A stretch of 46,199 bases of DNA from Gordonia lacunae (GCF_002149015.1 NZ_NGFO01000036.1:1-46199), one strand, 5' to 3'. Shown: positions 1 to 8,482, counted from the first letter of the stretch. A program made the numbers and translations. Notes: generated by a model from the letters alone, not told the origin.

Positions 1-1
1 G

Positions 2-154
2 TCGTTGCCCACAAAGATCATGACACTCGTTCACCTCGTCTTCGGTCGTCTCGACGATCTCGATGTGAACCTTCGGGAGATCACCCTGACGCGGCCTAAT
101 GGATCAGTGCTCACCCACACCTTCAGGGGGCACGACATCCCAGAAGCGTTCTAG
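2..154 (+). CDS. 3' end of an unidentified gene (partial at window edge)
   Basis: An open frame runs in from the window edge and ends at TAG 152-154, giving about 50 residues that finish in HDIPEAF. There is an internal ATG at position 20, but nothing like a ribosome-binding site precedes it, so I read this as the C-terminus of a longer gene. The residues LREITLTRPNGSVL look like beta strands with a turn. I do not recognise a family. It could also be a short remnant, because the next gene downstream is clearly decayed. Confidence 0.35.
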   Translation, partial: SLPTKIMTLVHLVFGRLDDLDVNLREITLTRPNGSVLTHTFRGHDIPEAF

Positions 155-385
155 CGGGTGATCCTCACCCGGCCGGGCCACGGTCTTCGTCTAGAAATCC
201 AACACACCGTTTCAGGGTCCGGCAGTGGTCACCGACCGGGAAGGCTCACACGACCAGCATCCCCCAAAAGAGAGCCGATCCACCCCCATTAGGGTCCCGG
301 GCTTCCGGGACAAACCGCAACCGGAACCTTCAGCCTCGCCGGCTGTTGTCACACAACGAAACCGAAACGGCCGCTGCCGCGTCCA
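155..385. other. Non-coding stretch with a hairpin element that recurs near 33 kb
   Basis: No convincing gene lies here. Positions 294-311 form a hairpin, GTCCCGG with GCTT loop and CCGGGAC. It is followed by ACAAACCGCAACCGGAAC, nearly the same words as at 33027-33060. The rest shows no structure I can name. Confidence 0.5.
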
Positions 386-1180
386 ATGCACGTGGACGAC
401 CTTCATCAACTCATCAGCAGACAGGATGGCGTGGTCTCGACGTCGCAGGCGATCGCGATCGGGGTGAGCCGATCGGCGATCAGCCGACGACGCGCCGCCG
501 GTGAATGGGTCGCCGTTGCCCGCGCGGTCTACCTCGTCGCCGGCCATCATCGTTCGGCGCGCGCAGGCACGCATCGCCGTGCTCTCCGTGAGCGCAGACG
601 CAGCACTCGGTGGAGTCGCCGCCGCGTGGTGGCTCGGTCTACATCCCACCGAGCCCCGAAAGCACCTCCTCTTCACAGCCTCTCGCGGAGTCCACGGGCG
701 GTCGTCGGCGACCGCGGTGATCCGGCACCGACACCTCGACGACATCGCACTCCTCGATTCGGCTCTCCTGTCCGGCACCGTGAAACTCGGCGACCTGCAG
801 GCAGCACACTCGCGATACCCCAGACAGCACGGATCACCGGCCCTCACCCAGTACTTGCGACTGCTCGGTGACGGTGCCCGATCGGAGGCCTAGCGAATCG
901 TGGCCACGCTGCTTCGCAAGTCCGGCATGTCGGGCTGGACCCCGAACTCGAGCGCCGAGGGGTATGTCATCGACGTGGCTTTCACCCGGGAGAAGCTGGC
1001 TGTCGAGATCGACGGATTCGCCCATCACCGCGATGTCACGACATTTCAGCAAGATCGGACAAAGCGCAATGCGCTGATCCACGCCGGGTGGACCGTCCTG
1101 AACTTCACCTGGGCCGACATCATCGAACGCGGCGATCAGGTCGTGAGCGCGGTGCGACATGCCCCTGAACCGTTCGACCG
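386..1180 (+). pseudogene. Decayed AbiEi-like / DUF559-type gene
   Basis: The pieces read as one protein with an N-terminal winged-helix region (HVDDLHQLISRQDGVVSTSQAIAIGVSRSAISRR) and a C-terminal DUF559/Vsr-like nuclease fold (VAFTREKLAVEIDGFAHH, then WTVLNFTWADI). Proteins of this plan are common in Actinobacteria and resemble type IV antitoxin AbiEi plus an endonuclease-like domain. Here the frame changes within a GC-rich run near 555-566. An in-frame TAG at 891-893 sits where a Glu codon is expected (RSEA-stop-RIVATLLRKSG). About 30 residues seem missing near 740. The original stop is also lost, since the last frame runs on to 1430 under the convergent gene. The 3' boundary is approximate. 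A sequencing error could explain one lesion but not all of them. Confidence 0.75.
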
Positions 1181-1200
1181 CCCCGACGCGTCGCCGCCGA

Positions 1201-2025
1201 TCAGATCACGTAGTTCATCCGGCTCAGGATCGCTTGTCCCAGAGCCTGATCACCGTGCAACTCCACCGCCGACGGATCGGCGTCACGCCGACCCCCGGCG
1301 AACCGCGCCAGGTTGGTCGCGTCCAGTCGGATGCGCACGTCGGCGGCATCGTCACCACCGTCGAACTCGTCGACGACGCCCGCCCGGTCGCCGACCGCGA
1401 TCCGCACGGTTCGCGGGGCCACCCCGGTGACGTCGAAGAGCACGGTGCTGCCCTTGGGCGCATCGGCTCGCTTGCCGACGACGAACGGGAGCGACGCACC
1501 GATCTCGTCGAGTGCGAAGGACGCCGGCCCGGGGTCGGCGACCGCGGAACGGTCGGTGCCGTCACGCAGGTCGATCTCGTGCACCCAACAGTCGAAGATG
1601 CGGATCCGCATGAACCGGCCGTAGGTGTCGGGTCCGGCGGGCGTCATCGCCTCGGCGTCGAAGTCGCTCTGCGACATGGCTTTCAGCGCGGCGGTGCGGA
1701 CCCCGATGATCTCGTCGAGGGCGGCGACGACCTCGGCACGCGGCTTCGGACGATAGTGGTCGACCCACTTCTCGTTGAGCTCGCCGATCGGATTGCGGAC
1801 ATGGTCGAGGGCGCTGACCGTACGGGTGGCCTCGACGTCGCGACCGTCGAGCATGCTCTCGGTTCCGACGATGTGGGCGACGATGTCGGCATTGGTCCAC
1901 CCGGGGAGAACCGACGGAGCCGACCATGCGTCGTCGTCGAGCGCCCGGGCCAGCTCACCGATCACGCGCCACTGGGCGATCAGCGCCTCGGTCACGTCGT
2001 CGATCGGCAGGATCGTCGTCCCCAT
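1201..2025 (-). CDS. Maleylpyruvate isomerase family, mycothiol-dependent enzyme
   Basis: This 274-residue protein starts MGTTILPIDDVTEALIAQWR and continues with WSAPSVLPGWTNADIVAHIVGTE, a clear MDMPI N-terminal (DinB-like four-helix) domain. The later part, around IFDCWVHEIDLRD and GDRAGVVDEFDGGDDAADVRI, fits the alpha/beta C-terminal domain of the same family. Characterised members use mycothiol as cofactor for isomerisation or thiol transfer in the cytoplasm, and the substrate here is unknown. ATG 2025 was chosen because GAGGGAG lies just upstream; a GTG at 2031 is also possible. It is divergent from the kinase gene at 2185, with 159 bp between starts, and converges on the decayed gene at its 3' end. 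Confidence 0.85.
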   Translation of the reverse strand: MGTTILPIDDVTEALIAQWRVIGELARALDDDAWSAPSVLPGWTNADIVAHIVGTESMLDGRDVEATRTVSALDHVRNPIGELNEKWVDHYRPKPRAEVVAALDEIIGVRTAALKAMSQSDFDAEAMTPAGPDTYGRFMRIRIFDCWVHEIDLRDGTDRSAVADPGPASFALDEIGASLPFVVGKRADAPKGSTVLFDVTGVAPRTVRIAVGDRAGVVDEFDGGDDAADVRIRLDATNLARFAGGRRDADPSAVELHGDQALGQAILSRMNYVI

Positions 2026-2184
2026 CGTCACTCCCTCGGGTCGGTGTCGGCGTTCGGGTTGCCGGCGGATCACTCGGATCAACCGTATCGGGGACCGTTC
2101 CACGAATCCCGGGACCCGCCGAACGAAGGACAACACGCGGGTGTCGGCTTCGGGGGACGACCACGGCCCCCTACTCTTGTCCGC

Positions 2185-3762
2185 GTGGCTGCAACCCTGC
2201 GCGCCGGCGACCGGCTCGGCCCCTACCTCCTCGAGGAGTTGATCGGACGGGGTGGAATGGGCGAGGTCTACCGCGCCACCGACAACCGCAAAGATCGGGT
2301 CGTCGCTCTGAAGGTGCTCGGCCCCCAGGTCCCAGACGATCCCGCCTTCCGCGACCGGTTCCATCGCGAATCACGCGTCGCCGCACGCCTCAACGATCCA
2401 CACGTGATCCCGATCCACGACTGGGGTGACATCGACGGTCGCCTGTTCATCGACATGCGCCTGGTCGACGGGCGTGACCTGCGCACCCTGCTCGTCGAGG
2501 ACGGGCCCCTGCCGGCCGAGCGTGCGCTGCGGATCGTCGGCCAGATCGGCGACGCTCTCGATGCGGCGCATCGTTCCGGGTTGGTTCACCGTGACGTCAA
2601 ACCCGACAACATCCTCGTTGACGATCGCGACTTCGCGTACCTCGTGGATTTCGGCCTCGCACAAGCAGACACGGACACGCGGTTCACCAGCACCGGTACC
2701 GCGGTCGGCTCATTCGGCTACATGGCGCCCGAGCGGTTCGGCGACGACGTCGTGGGCCCGCCCGCAGATGTCTATGCGCTGACGTGCGTGCTCTTCGAAT
2801 GCCTGTCCGGCGTACACCCGTTTGCGTCGGCGACCACCATCGAACGGTTGATCGCCGCTCACCTCACCTCCCCGCCACCGCTCCTGGGCGTGTCTGTCGA
2901 CCGGGTCATTGCCCGCGGGATGGCGAAAGACCCTGCGCAGCGGCAGCATTCGTGTGCCGAACTGGTCGTCGACGCCGGCGCGGCTCTCCGCTCGGAGCCC
3001 CTCGGCGCGGCGCCGACGGTCATCCCGGCCGGACCGCCGACCGTCGTGCCCACCACGTCTTACCCGCGCGGACCGGGCGCCCCGTCCCGTCCGATCGGAC
3101 CCTCTGGTCCGGGCGTGCAGTGGGATGCCACGCAGGCCGCGGCCTGGACCCCGCCACCCTGCCGTCGTTCGCCTCTCGTCCCGATCATCGTGGCCAGCGT
3201 TGTCGTCCTACTGATCGGTGCCGGAATCGTCGCCTGGGCCATCGTCGCCACCCAGCGGGACAGCCCGTTCGCGGCAGATGACACCTCAGCCCAGTCGACG
3301 GCCACCGCGACATCGGCCTCGCCGACGATGTCGACGTCGGTTGAACCCGGCAACACTTCACCACCGGGCCCGTCGGCTCGGCCAGAGCCAGCGTCACTAC
3401 CCACAGCGAGTTCACCGCGCGCAGTCGTCCCGGGCGACCTCGGTCTCTCGGTGCCGATGACCCGGCCGGTGTGCGACGGCACGGGGATCGTCGTGGTCGC
3501 CAACGCGACCGCGCCCGGGAACTACCCCGACGAGGTGCAGTCCTACCTGAACCAGTATCCGGGCGCGAGTTACCTCCGAACCGACCAGTCGTGCCCGTCG
3601 CTGCGGCAGAGATACGACGACGGCAGTGCGATCTACACGGTCTACTACGTGGCGGGACCCACCCAGGATGAGGTGTGTTCCCTCAAGAGCCGCCTCGGTC
3701 CGTCGGCCTACGGCAAGTGGCTGGACACGGTCTCTGACCCGAGTGCACAGATCGCCTGCTGA
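2185..3762 (+). CDS. Transmembrane serine/threonine protein kinase (Pkn family)
   Basis: This 525-residue receptor-like kinase has the kinase domain at residues 14-275. It shows the glycine loop GRGGMG (21-26), catalytic Lys43, HRDVKPDN (135-142) with Asp137, and DFGLA (155-159). A Pro-rich juxtamembrane stretch follows. One membrane helix lies at about 332-354 (PIIVASVVVLLIGAGIVAWAIV). Outside the cell come a Ser/Thr/Pro-rich linker and a small C-terminal domain with four cysteines, probably two disulfides. There are no PASTA repeats, so it is not PknB-like; PknE/F-like sensors are closer in plan. The GTG start at 2185 gives the expected VAATLRAGDRLGPY N-terminus. The open frame upstream back to 1159 is the antisense of the neighbouring gene and was discarded. 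The signal it senses is unknown. Confidence 0.92.
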   Translation: MAATLRAGDRLGPYLLEELIGRGGMGEVYRATDNRKDRVVALKVLGPQVPDDPAFRDRFHRESRVAARLNDPHVIPIHDWGDIDGRLFIDMRLVDGRDLRTLLVEDGPLPAERALRIVGQIGDALDAAHRSGLVHRDVKPDNILVDDRDFAYLVDFGLAQADTDTRFTSTGTAVGSFGYMAPERFGDDVVGPPADVYALTCVLFECLSGVHPFASATTIERLIAAHLTSPPPLLGVSVDRVIARGMAKDPAQRQHSCAELVVDAGAALRSEPLGAAPTVIPAGPPTVVPTTSYPRGPGAPSRPIGPSGPGVQWDATQAAAWTPPPCRRSPLVPIIVASVVVLLIGAGIVAWAIVATQRDSPFAADDTSAQSTATATSASPTMSTSVEPGNTSPPGPSARPEPASLPTASSPRAVVPGDLGLSVPMTRPVCDGTGIVVVANATAPGNYPDEVQSYLNQYPGASYLRTDQSCPSLRQRYDDGSAIYTVYYVAGPTQDEVCSLKSRLGPSAYGKWLDTVSDPSAQIAC

Positions 3763-3840
3763 CCCGCGCTCGTGACCGGTCTCGGCGCTCGCGCCGAACA
3801 AGGACCGAACCTGTCCGCAACATCGGGCACGATGAGACGC

Positions 3841-4824
3841 ATGTTGGAAACCTCCGCGCGGTTGCTGGCGCTGTTGTCGCTGCTGCAGACACGACGGGAA
3901 TGGTCTGGTCGAGAGCTCGCCGAACGCCTGGACATCACCACCCGTACCGTGCGCCGCGATGTCGACAAGCTGCGCGAGCTGGGCTACCCGGTGGACGCCA
4001 ACGTCGGCTCGCGCGGCGGGTACCGACTCGGCGCCGGAGCCGAGATGCCGCCGCTGCTGCTCGACGACCAGGAGGTCCTCGCGGTCGCCCTGGGGCTCGA
4101 CGCGGTCACCACCGGCGCGGTCGCCGACATGGCGGAGGCGTCGGCGGGCGCATTGGCGAAGCTGCGCCAGGTCATGCCCTCGAGACTGCGCCACCGGCTC
4201 GATGCACTGCGGATCGAGGCCGTGCCCCGGACGGCGCCGGCGAGCGCCGTGTCGGCCGACCGGCTCACCGAGATCGCGACCGCATGCCACCGGAACGAGC
4301 GCCTGCGGTTCGACTACCGGCGCAACGACGGCGAGGAGAGTCGGCGCGAGATCGAGCCCTATCGGCTTGTGCGCAACGGAAATCGTTGGTATCTGGTCGG
4401 TTTCGACCTCCAGCGGATGGCCTGGCGGTCGTTTCGCGTCGACCGGATGGAGCCGAAGGTACCGACCGGCCCACGCTTCACCCCGCGCGAGCCCCCCGAG
4501 GGCGGGGCCGCGGCATTCGTGCTGCGCGGCCTGGGTTCGGTGTACCGACGGGCGACCGCGCGGGTGCGTATCCACGCGCCGCTCGACGAGGTCTCGGCGA
4601 TGGTCCACGAATCGTGGGGGGCGCTCGAGTCCGGCGACGAGCACAGTTGCGAGGTCACCCTGTACAGCACGTCACTGGCATCGATCGCGCGCTGGATGTA
4701 CGCGTTCGGAGCGGACTTCACCATCATCGAACCAGCGGAACTCCGAGCCGAGATGGCGTCGGCGGCGGAGTACCACGACCGTGTCGCCGAGCGGTACCGG
4801 AGAGCAGTCGACGCGCGACCGTGA
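3841..4824 (+). CDS. WYL-domain transcriptional regulator (YafY/PafBC type)
   Basis: A 327-residue cytoplasmic regulator. The N-terminus (MLETSARLLALLSLLQ, then WSGRELAERLDITTRTVRRDVDKLRELGYPV) is a DeoR-like winged helix. The middle carries a WYL domain (RRNDGEESRREIEPYRLVR, WYLVGFDLQ) and the end a WCX-type extension. WYL domains bind nucleic-acid-like or small ligands and tune DNA binding; the ligand here is unknown. I start at ATG 3841 because family members begin MLETSARLL; an in-frame ATG at 3832 would add MRR. It follows the kinase gene by 78 bp and precedes the NAD(P)-binding protein by 102 bp, which is a plausible target by proximity only. Confidence 0.88.
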   Translation: MLETSARLLALLSLLQTRREWSGRELAERLDITTRTVRRDVDKLRELGYPVDANVGSRGGYRLGAGAEMPPLLLDDQEVLAVALGLDAVTTGAVADMAEASAGALAKLRQVMPSRLRHRLDALRIEAVPRTAPASAVSADRLTEIATACHRNERLRFDYRRNDGEESRREIEPYRLVRNGNRWYLVGFDLQRMAWRSFRVDRMEPKVPTGPRFTPREPPEGGAAAFVLRGLGSVYRRATARVRIHAPLDEVSAMVHESWGALESGDEHSCEVTLYSTSLASIARWMYAFGADFTIIEPAELRAEMASAAEYHDRVAERYRRAVDARP

Positions 4825-4926
4825 CCGGCGCCACATCCGTTATCGCGCCGTGACTTCGGCACCGTGTCCGTCACATGCACAGCCGTAGCCCGACCGAGTC
4901 CGCCGAATTTCTCTACCGTCGGTGTC

Positions 4927-6018
4927 ATGCGACTTCTCATCACTGGCGCCACGGGGTACGTCGGGTCCCGATTGGTGTGCGCACTGCTCAAACAGGGACA
5001 CGACGTGGTCGTCACGTCGCGGGACACCCGAAAGCTCGCCAGATTCGGTTGGTCGTCGCAGGTCACCAAGGTGGCCATGGACGCCGACGACCCGGCTTCG
5101 GTGACGAGGGCGGTGTCGGACGCGGGTCAGATCGATGCGATCTACTACCTCGTCCACGCCATCGGCCAGGCCGACTTCGCCAACGGTGACCGCGATGCGG
5201 CGCGGAACGTGGCCGAAGCCGCTCGCGACGCCGGAGTCGGTCGCATCGTCTACCTCGGCGGTTTCGTACCGTCGGACGACAAGCTGTCGACCCACCTGCA
5301 GAGCCGCGCCGACGTGGCCGAGGGACTCGTGGTCGACGGCGGGCCCGAACTGGTCTGGCTCCGTGCCGCGGTGGTCATCGGCGCCGGTTCGACGTCGTTC
5401 GAGATCATCCGGTACATGGCCGACCGGTTGCCGGTGATCCCGGAGCCCGACTGGATCACCAACGAGATGGATCCGATCTCCATCCGCGACGCGGTCCACT
5501 ACCTGGCCGCGGCGTGCGATTCGTCGGTCCTGCCCGCCGGGAACTACGACATCTCCGGCCCCGACAGCGCACGCTACATCTCGATCCTGCACGAGTACGT
5601 GTCGGCGATCCGGATGCCGAGGCTGCGGCTGCCGGTCTTCGGGATCTCGACCCGGCTCGCGGGGCGGGTAGGCGGCATGCTCGTACCGGTCCCGACATCT
5701 CTCACCGAGGAGCTCGTCACCTCGCTCGACCATCCGATGACGGCGTCCGAGCACCGCATCCGCGATCTGGTCCCGCCACCGGCCGGCGGTCTGACGCCGA
5801 TGCGCGAGGCCGTCCACGCCTCGGTGCGGTCGCCGTATCCGCGCTCGGTGTGCGATCTCGACGACCTGCACCACCTCGCCGACACCGATCCGGCCTGGGC
5901 CGGCGGCGATTGGCTACGTGTGAAGCGCAGCGTCGTCGAGACGATCGGGACGTCCATCGGGGTCGCGTCGAAGGTCGTCGGAGTCCTCCGGCCGCCGCGC
6001 GCCGATGTAGCGTCGTGA
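4927..6018 (+). CDS. NAD(P)-binding SDR-like protein (NmrA / NDUFA9-type)
   Basis: A 363-residue Rossmann-fold protein. The dinucleotide-binding motif TGATGYVG lies at residues 6-13, followed by the atypical SDR segments IDAIYYLVHAIG and VGRIVYLGGFV. The classical YxxxK catalytic pair is not evident, as usual for NmrA/NDUFA9-like members that bind cofactor without a clear redox reaction. The C-terminal half (MDPISIRDAVHYLAAAC, YDISGPDSARYISIL) matches the same subfamily. ATG 4927 begins exactly at the Rossmann strand. It sits between the WYL regulator and a membrane protease, all in the same direction. The substrate is unknown. Confidence 0.85.
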   Translation: MRLLITGATGYVGSRLVCALLKQGHDVVVTSRDTRKLARFGWSSQVTKVAMDADDPASVTRAVSDAGQIDAIYYLVHAIGQADFANGDRDAARNVAEAARDAGVGRIVYLGGFVPSDDKLSTHLQSRADVAEGLVVDGGPELVWLRAAVVIGAGSTSFEIIRYMADRLPVIPEPDWITNEMDPISIRDAVHYLAAACDSSVLPAGNYDISGPDSARYISILHEYVSAIRMPRLRLPVFGISTRLAGRVGGMLVPVPTSLTEELVTSLDHPMTASEHRIRDLVPPPAGGLTPMREAVHASVRSPYPRSVCDLDDLHHLADTDPAWAGGDWLRVKRSVVETIGTSIGVASKVVGVLRPPRADVAS

Positions 6019-6068
6019 CCGGTAACCGTTGATCGACCGATTCCTGACCGATCGAACTAGGTGGTGAT

Positions 6069-6776
6069 GTGCTGGTGACCTCACTGGCGCGCGACCTGTA
6101 CGACTCCGTCGCCGCGGACCGAGACCCCGATCCCGGCGCCCACTACGTCCGACGACGCTGGCTGGTCGGTGTCTTCCTCGTCATCGGCGCCGTCGTACTG
6201 GGCGTGTCCCTGCGGGTGGAGCCGGGAGATGCCGCCTTCTACCCGCTGACCATCGGTCTGGCAGCGGTGTGGATCGTCGGTGCGTTCGTCTCCGGACCGC
6301 TGCGACTCGGCGCCTTCAGCCCAACCCCCGCACGACCGCCCGACCGCATCGGCGCGATCGGCCTCGGCGTCGTGGTCGGTCTTGCGGTGGGCGGCGCGTT
6401 CGTGGTCGGCGGCCTGGTGGCACGGATGATCCCCGGCGTCAGCGACCTCGCCAACCAGGTGTTGGCCTTCGCCGACTTCGGCAGCCTGGCCGTGGTCACC
6501 GCGATCACCATGGTCAACGGCCTCGCCGAGGAGCTGTTCTTCCGCGGCTCGGTGTATTCGGCAGCGCGCCCGCACAATCCGATCCTCGTGTCGACGGTGA
6601 TCTACGTGCTGGTCACCATGGCCAGCGGCAACGTGATGCTCGGCTTCGCCGGCGCGGTCCTCGGCACCGTCTGCGCGATCCTTCGACGCAGCACCGCCGG
6701 CGTCCTCGCACCCGCGATCACCCACGTGATCTGGGGCGCCGTGATGGTCCTGGCTCTCCCGCCCGTGTTCGCCTGA
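6069..6776 (+). CDS. CPBP family intramembrane metalloprotease (Abi/CAAX-like)
   Basis: A 235-residue polytopic membrane protein. Hydrophobic segments alternate along the whole chain (WLVGVFLVIGAVVLGV, IGLGVVVGLAVGGAFVVGGL, MLGFAGAVLGTVCAI). The CPBP signature EELFFRG sits at residues 154-160 and the later conserved His is in ITHVIWG. Family members are intramembrane glutamic/metal proteases for prenylated proteins, bacteriocin self-immunity or sigma-pathway proteolysis; the role here cannot be assigned. The GTG start at 6069 has AGGTGG just upstream. It lies 50 bp after the NAD(P)-binding gene and probably shares its transcript. A long hairpin follows the stop codon. Confidence 0.85.
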   Translation: MLVTSLARDLYDSVAADRDPDPGAHYVRRRWLVGVFLVIGAVVLGVSLRVEPGDAAFYPLTIGLAAVWIVGAFVSGPLRLGAFSPTPARPPDRIGAIGLGVVVGLAVGGAFVVGGLVARMIPGVSDLANQVLAFADFGSLAVVTAITMVNGLAEELFFRGSVYSAARPHNPILVSTVIYVLVTMASGNVMLGFAGAVLGTVCAILRRSTAGVLAPAITHVIWGAVMVLALPPVFA

Positions 6777-6780
6777 CAGC

Positions 6781-6838
6781 CAGACCTCAACTCGACTGCC
6801 AGACTTCGATCGAAGTCTGTCGGTCGAGTTGACGTCTG
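6781..6838. terminator. Long hairpin after the CPBP gene, containing a 20-bp perfect palindrome
   Basis: Positions 6781-6796 pair with 6823-6838 with one mismatch. Inside them, CAGACTTCGATCGAAGTCTG (6800-6819) is a perfect palindrome. It begins 4 bp after the stop codon, so transcription termination is the simplest reading. There is no U-tract, and the nested symmetry is unusual for a terminator. Confidence 0.6.
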
Positions 6839-7107
6839 CCGGTCCCCCGCCCTAGCACCCTTGAGGTGCCAGGCATCGACAATCCCAACCCATTGGGGCG
6901 CGAGGAGCGAAGGCGCCGGCCCCCTGATCCCTGAGGTGCGAAGAGCAGCAAGCACCCCTCTGATCCCTGAGGTGCGAGGAGCGATAGCGACGAGCCTCGA
7001 AGGGCCGGCGACCCGACCACTCAGCCCCCCGGTCAGACCCGGTTTGGGCGACAGGCATCGGAGCGACTAAATTCGTGTGCGCAGCGCCACGCTCGTCAGC
7101 GCGGCAC
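6839..7107. repeat. Intergenic stretch with two REP-like repeat copies
   Basis: CTGATCCCTGAGGTGCGA occurs at 6924-6941 and again at 6960-6977, 36 bp apart, each followed by a purine-rich GAGC-type tail. The same CCCTGAGG core appears in the arrays at 30265-30745 and at the right edge of the window. No gene was recognised here. The part just before the tRNA presumably carries its promoter. Confidence 0.6.
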
Positions 7108-7179
7108 GCGCGTATAGCTCAGCGGTAGAGCTCTGGTCTTACACACCAGCGGTCAGGGGTTCGAATCCCTTTGCGCGCA
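7108..7179 (+). tRNA. tRNA-Val (anticodon TAC)
   Basis: A full cloverleaf: acceptor arms GCGCGTA (7108-7114) and TGCGCGC (7172-7178) with discriminator A, D-arm GCTC...GAGC, and anticodon stem CTGGT/ACCAG enclosing CTTACAC, so the anticodon is TAC. The T-arm is GGGGTTCGAATCCC. CCA is not encoded. Confidence 0.95.
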
Positions 7180-7235
7180 CTCCCCCGATTCCACCGCCCC
7201 AAACCCGCCAGGCGCGGCTGAAAGCTACGAAACCT

Positions 7236-7712
7236 CTACCGACTCAGCCACTCTCGGGTGTAGACGTCCTGCCAGCGCACCGAGATGTTGCGGCGGGCGG
7301 CGGCGCTGCTGTCGGCCCCGAGGGTCTCGATCAGAACCCCCTCGACGATGTCGCGCACGTCGTCGGAGAGCGAGGGAAGGTCGTCGGCATAGCGGGCGAT
7401 GAGGCCGACGCGCACGCCCTCGACGGTGTCGCCGGCGCCATCGACCGAGACGAAGACCGTCAGACGGCCGAGTTCGCGCCGGGTCCGGACGGCGATCAGT
7501 TGCTTGACGACGCGGTCGCTGGTCTTGATGCGGATCCCGTCGGTCGCCAGCGTTCGCGCGGGGCGCCGAATCCGCTGCAGGCTGCCCGAGATCGAGGAGA
7601 TCAACCGGTCGACGTCGCTCGTGGGTTCGTCGGCGATCTGCTGCGTGGCCGCGACCAGCCAGGCGTCGGCGACGTCGGTGGTCTCGGCGTCGCGTGCGTA
7701 ATTGTCAGGCAC
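7236..7712 (-). CDS. Asp23-like protein translationally coupled to the ECF sigma factor
   Basis: This 158-residue soluble protein is not a textbook match to a named family. Its core (IRIKTSDRVVKQLIAVRTRRELGRLTVFVSVDG, then GVRVGLIARYADDLPSLSDDVRDIVEGVLIETLG) has the strand-strand-helix pattern of Asp23/Gls24 domains: a residue-rich VEV-type strand, then DDLP and a long helix ending in LG. I infer an Asp23-like fold. The GTG start at 7712 overlaps the sigma factor stop by 8 nt, which implies coupled translation and linked function. Where an anti-sigma factor is often found next to an ECF sigma gene, this protein is present instead. A regulatory or envelope-scaffold role is conjecture. Confidence 0.6.
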   Translation of the reverse strand: MPDNYARDAETTDVADAWLVAATQQIADEPTSDVDRLISSISGSLQRIRRPARTLATDGIRIKTSDRVVKQLIAVRTRRELGRLTVFVSVDGAGDTVEGVRVGLIARYADDLPSLSDDVRDIVEGVLIETLGADSSAAARRNISVRWQDVYTREWLSR

Positions 7713-8358
7713 CGACCTCGCCTCCCTCCGCGTCGTCGACGATCGTCGTGGCCGTCGGTGTGGTTCTCGGTTTACCAGGGTTCCAGGGCTCCAAACGGGT
7801 CAACAGGAACTTCCGGCTGCGCTGGAGGTGACCCCGCACCGACCCGGTTGTGATGCGCAACACCTGTCCGATTTCCTCGAGGGTAAGCCCCTCGACTTCC
7901 TTGAGCCACCACGCGGCACGCGAATTGGCCGGGAGGTTGTCCAACTCGGCACGCAGGGCATCCATGAGGAGACTTCGCTCTGCCATGTCGGACGGCAGCG
8001 GTCCGGCGGCCTCGAGTTCGGCGAACCGTTCGTCGTCGAACGGTACATCGCGTCGACGTCGGTGGTAATCGACCGCTTTCCGGTGCGCGATGGTGAATAT
8101 CCAGGTACGGAAGCTGCTCCGGAAGGCAAAGTCGGGCAACCCTTTCCATGCGTCGAGCAAGGTCTCCTGGGTGAGGTCCTCGGCGGTCTGCCGACCATCG
8201 ACCATGCGCAGCATGTAGCGCAGCAGACCGGGTGTCACGCGCCGGACGAGCACGTCGAATGCCTCGGTGTCGCCGACCGCAGCCGCGCCCGCGAGCTCGT
8301 CATCGCCGAGCTCGAACAGGTCGAGCGCCTGTCTGTGAGCCGAATCACTGGGTCCCAT
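7705..8358 (-). CDS. ECF-type RNA polymerase sigma factor
   Basis: A 217-residue group 4 sigma-70 factor. Region 2 is seen in EAFDVLVRRVTPGLLRYMLRMV, TAEDLTQETLLDAWKGL and the promoter-melting helix SSFRTWIFTIAHRKAVDYHRRR. Region 4 is LPANSRAAWWLKEVEGLTLEEIGQVLRITTGSVRGHLQRSRKFL, the -35-binding helix-turn-helix. Regions 1 and 3 are absent, as expected. A tail of about 30 residues follows region 4. ATG 8358 has GGGGGAG nine bases upstream. It is divergent from the Asp23 operon, 124 bp between starts, with the inverted words AGACGGATC (8396-8404) and GGTCCGTCT (8440-8448) between them, so mutual or self-control is plausible. No zinc anti-sigma gene is visible nearby. Confidence 0.93.
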   Translation of the reverse strand: MGPSDSAHRQALDLFELGDDELAGAAAVGDTEAFDVLVRRVTPGLLRYMLRMVDGRQTAEDLTQETLLDAWKGLPDFAFRSSFRTWIFTIAHRKAVDYHRRRRDVPFDDERFAELEAAGPLPSDMAERSLLMDALRAELDNLPANSRAAWWLKEVEGLTLEEIGQVLRITTGSVRGHLQRSRKFLLTRLEPWNPGKPRTTPTATTIVDDAEGGEVGA

Positions 8359-8482
8359 GCGTGCAACTCCCCCCGTCCGTCCCGACTGACCTTACAGACG
8401 GATCGTGAACAGCCTTTGCGATAGCGCATCATCCGAACACGGTCCGTCTACGAAGAAGACACGACGACCGAAGGAGTTCGAC

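Noticed and set aside
1159..2184. Upstream extension of the kinase frame
   Set aside because: This part is antisense to the MDMPI-family gene, and the kinase N-terminus begins naturally at GTG 2185.
7712..8482. Anti-sigma factor gene near the ECF sigma factor
   Set aside because: No frame shows a zinc anti-sigma HxxxCxxC motif or a single-helix membrane anti-sigma plan.
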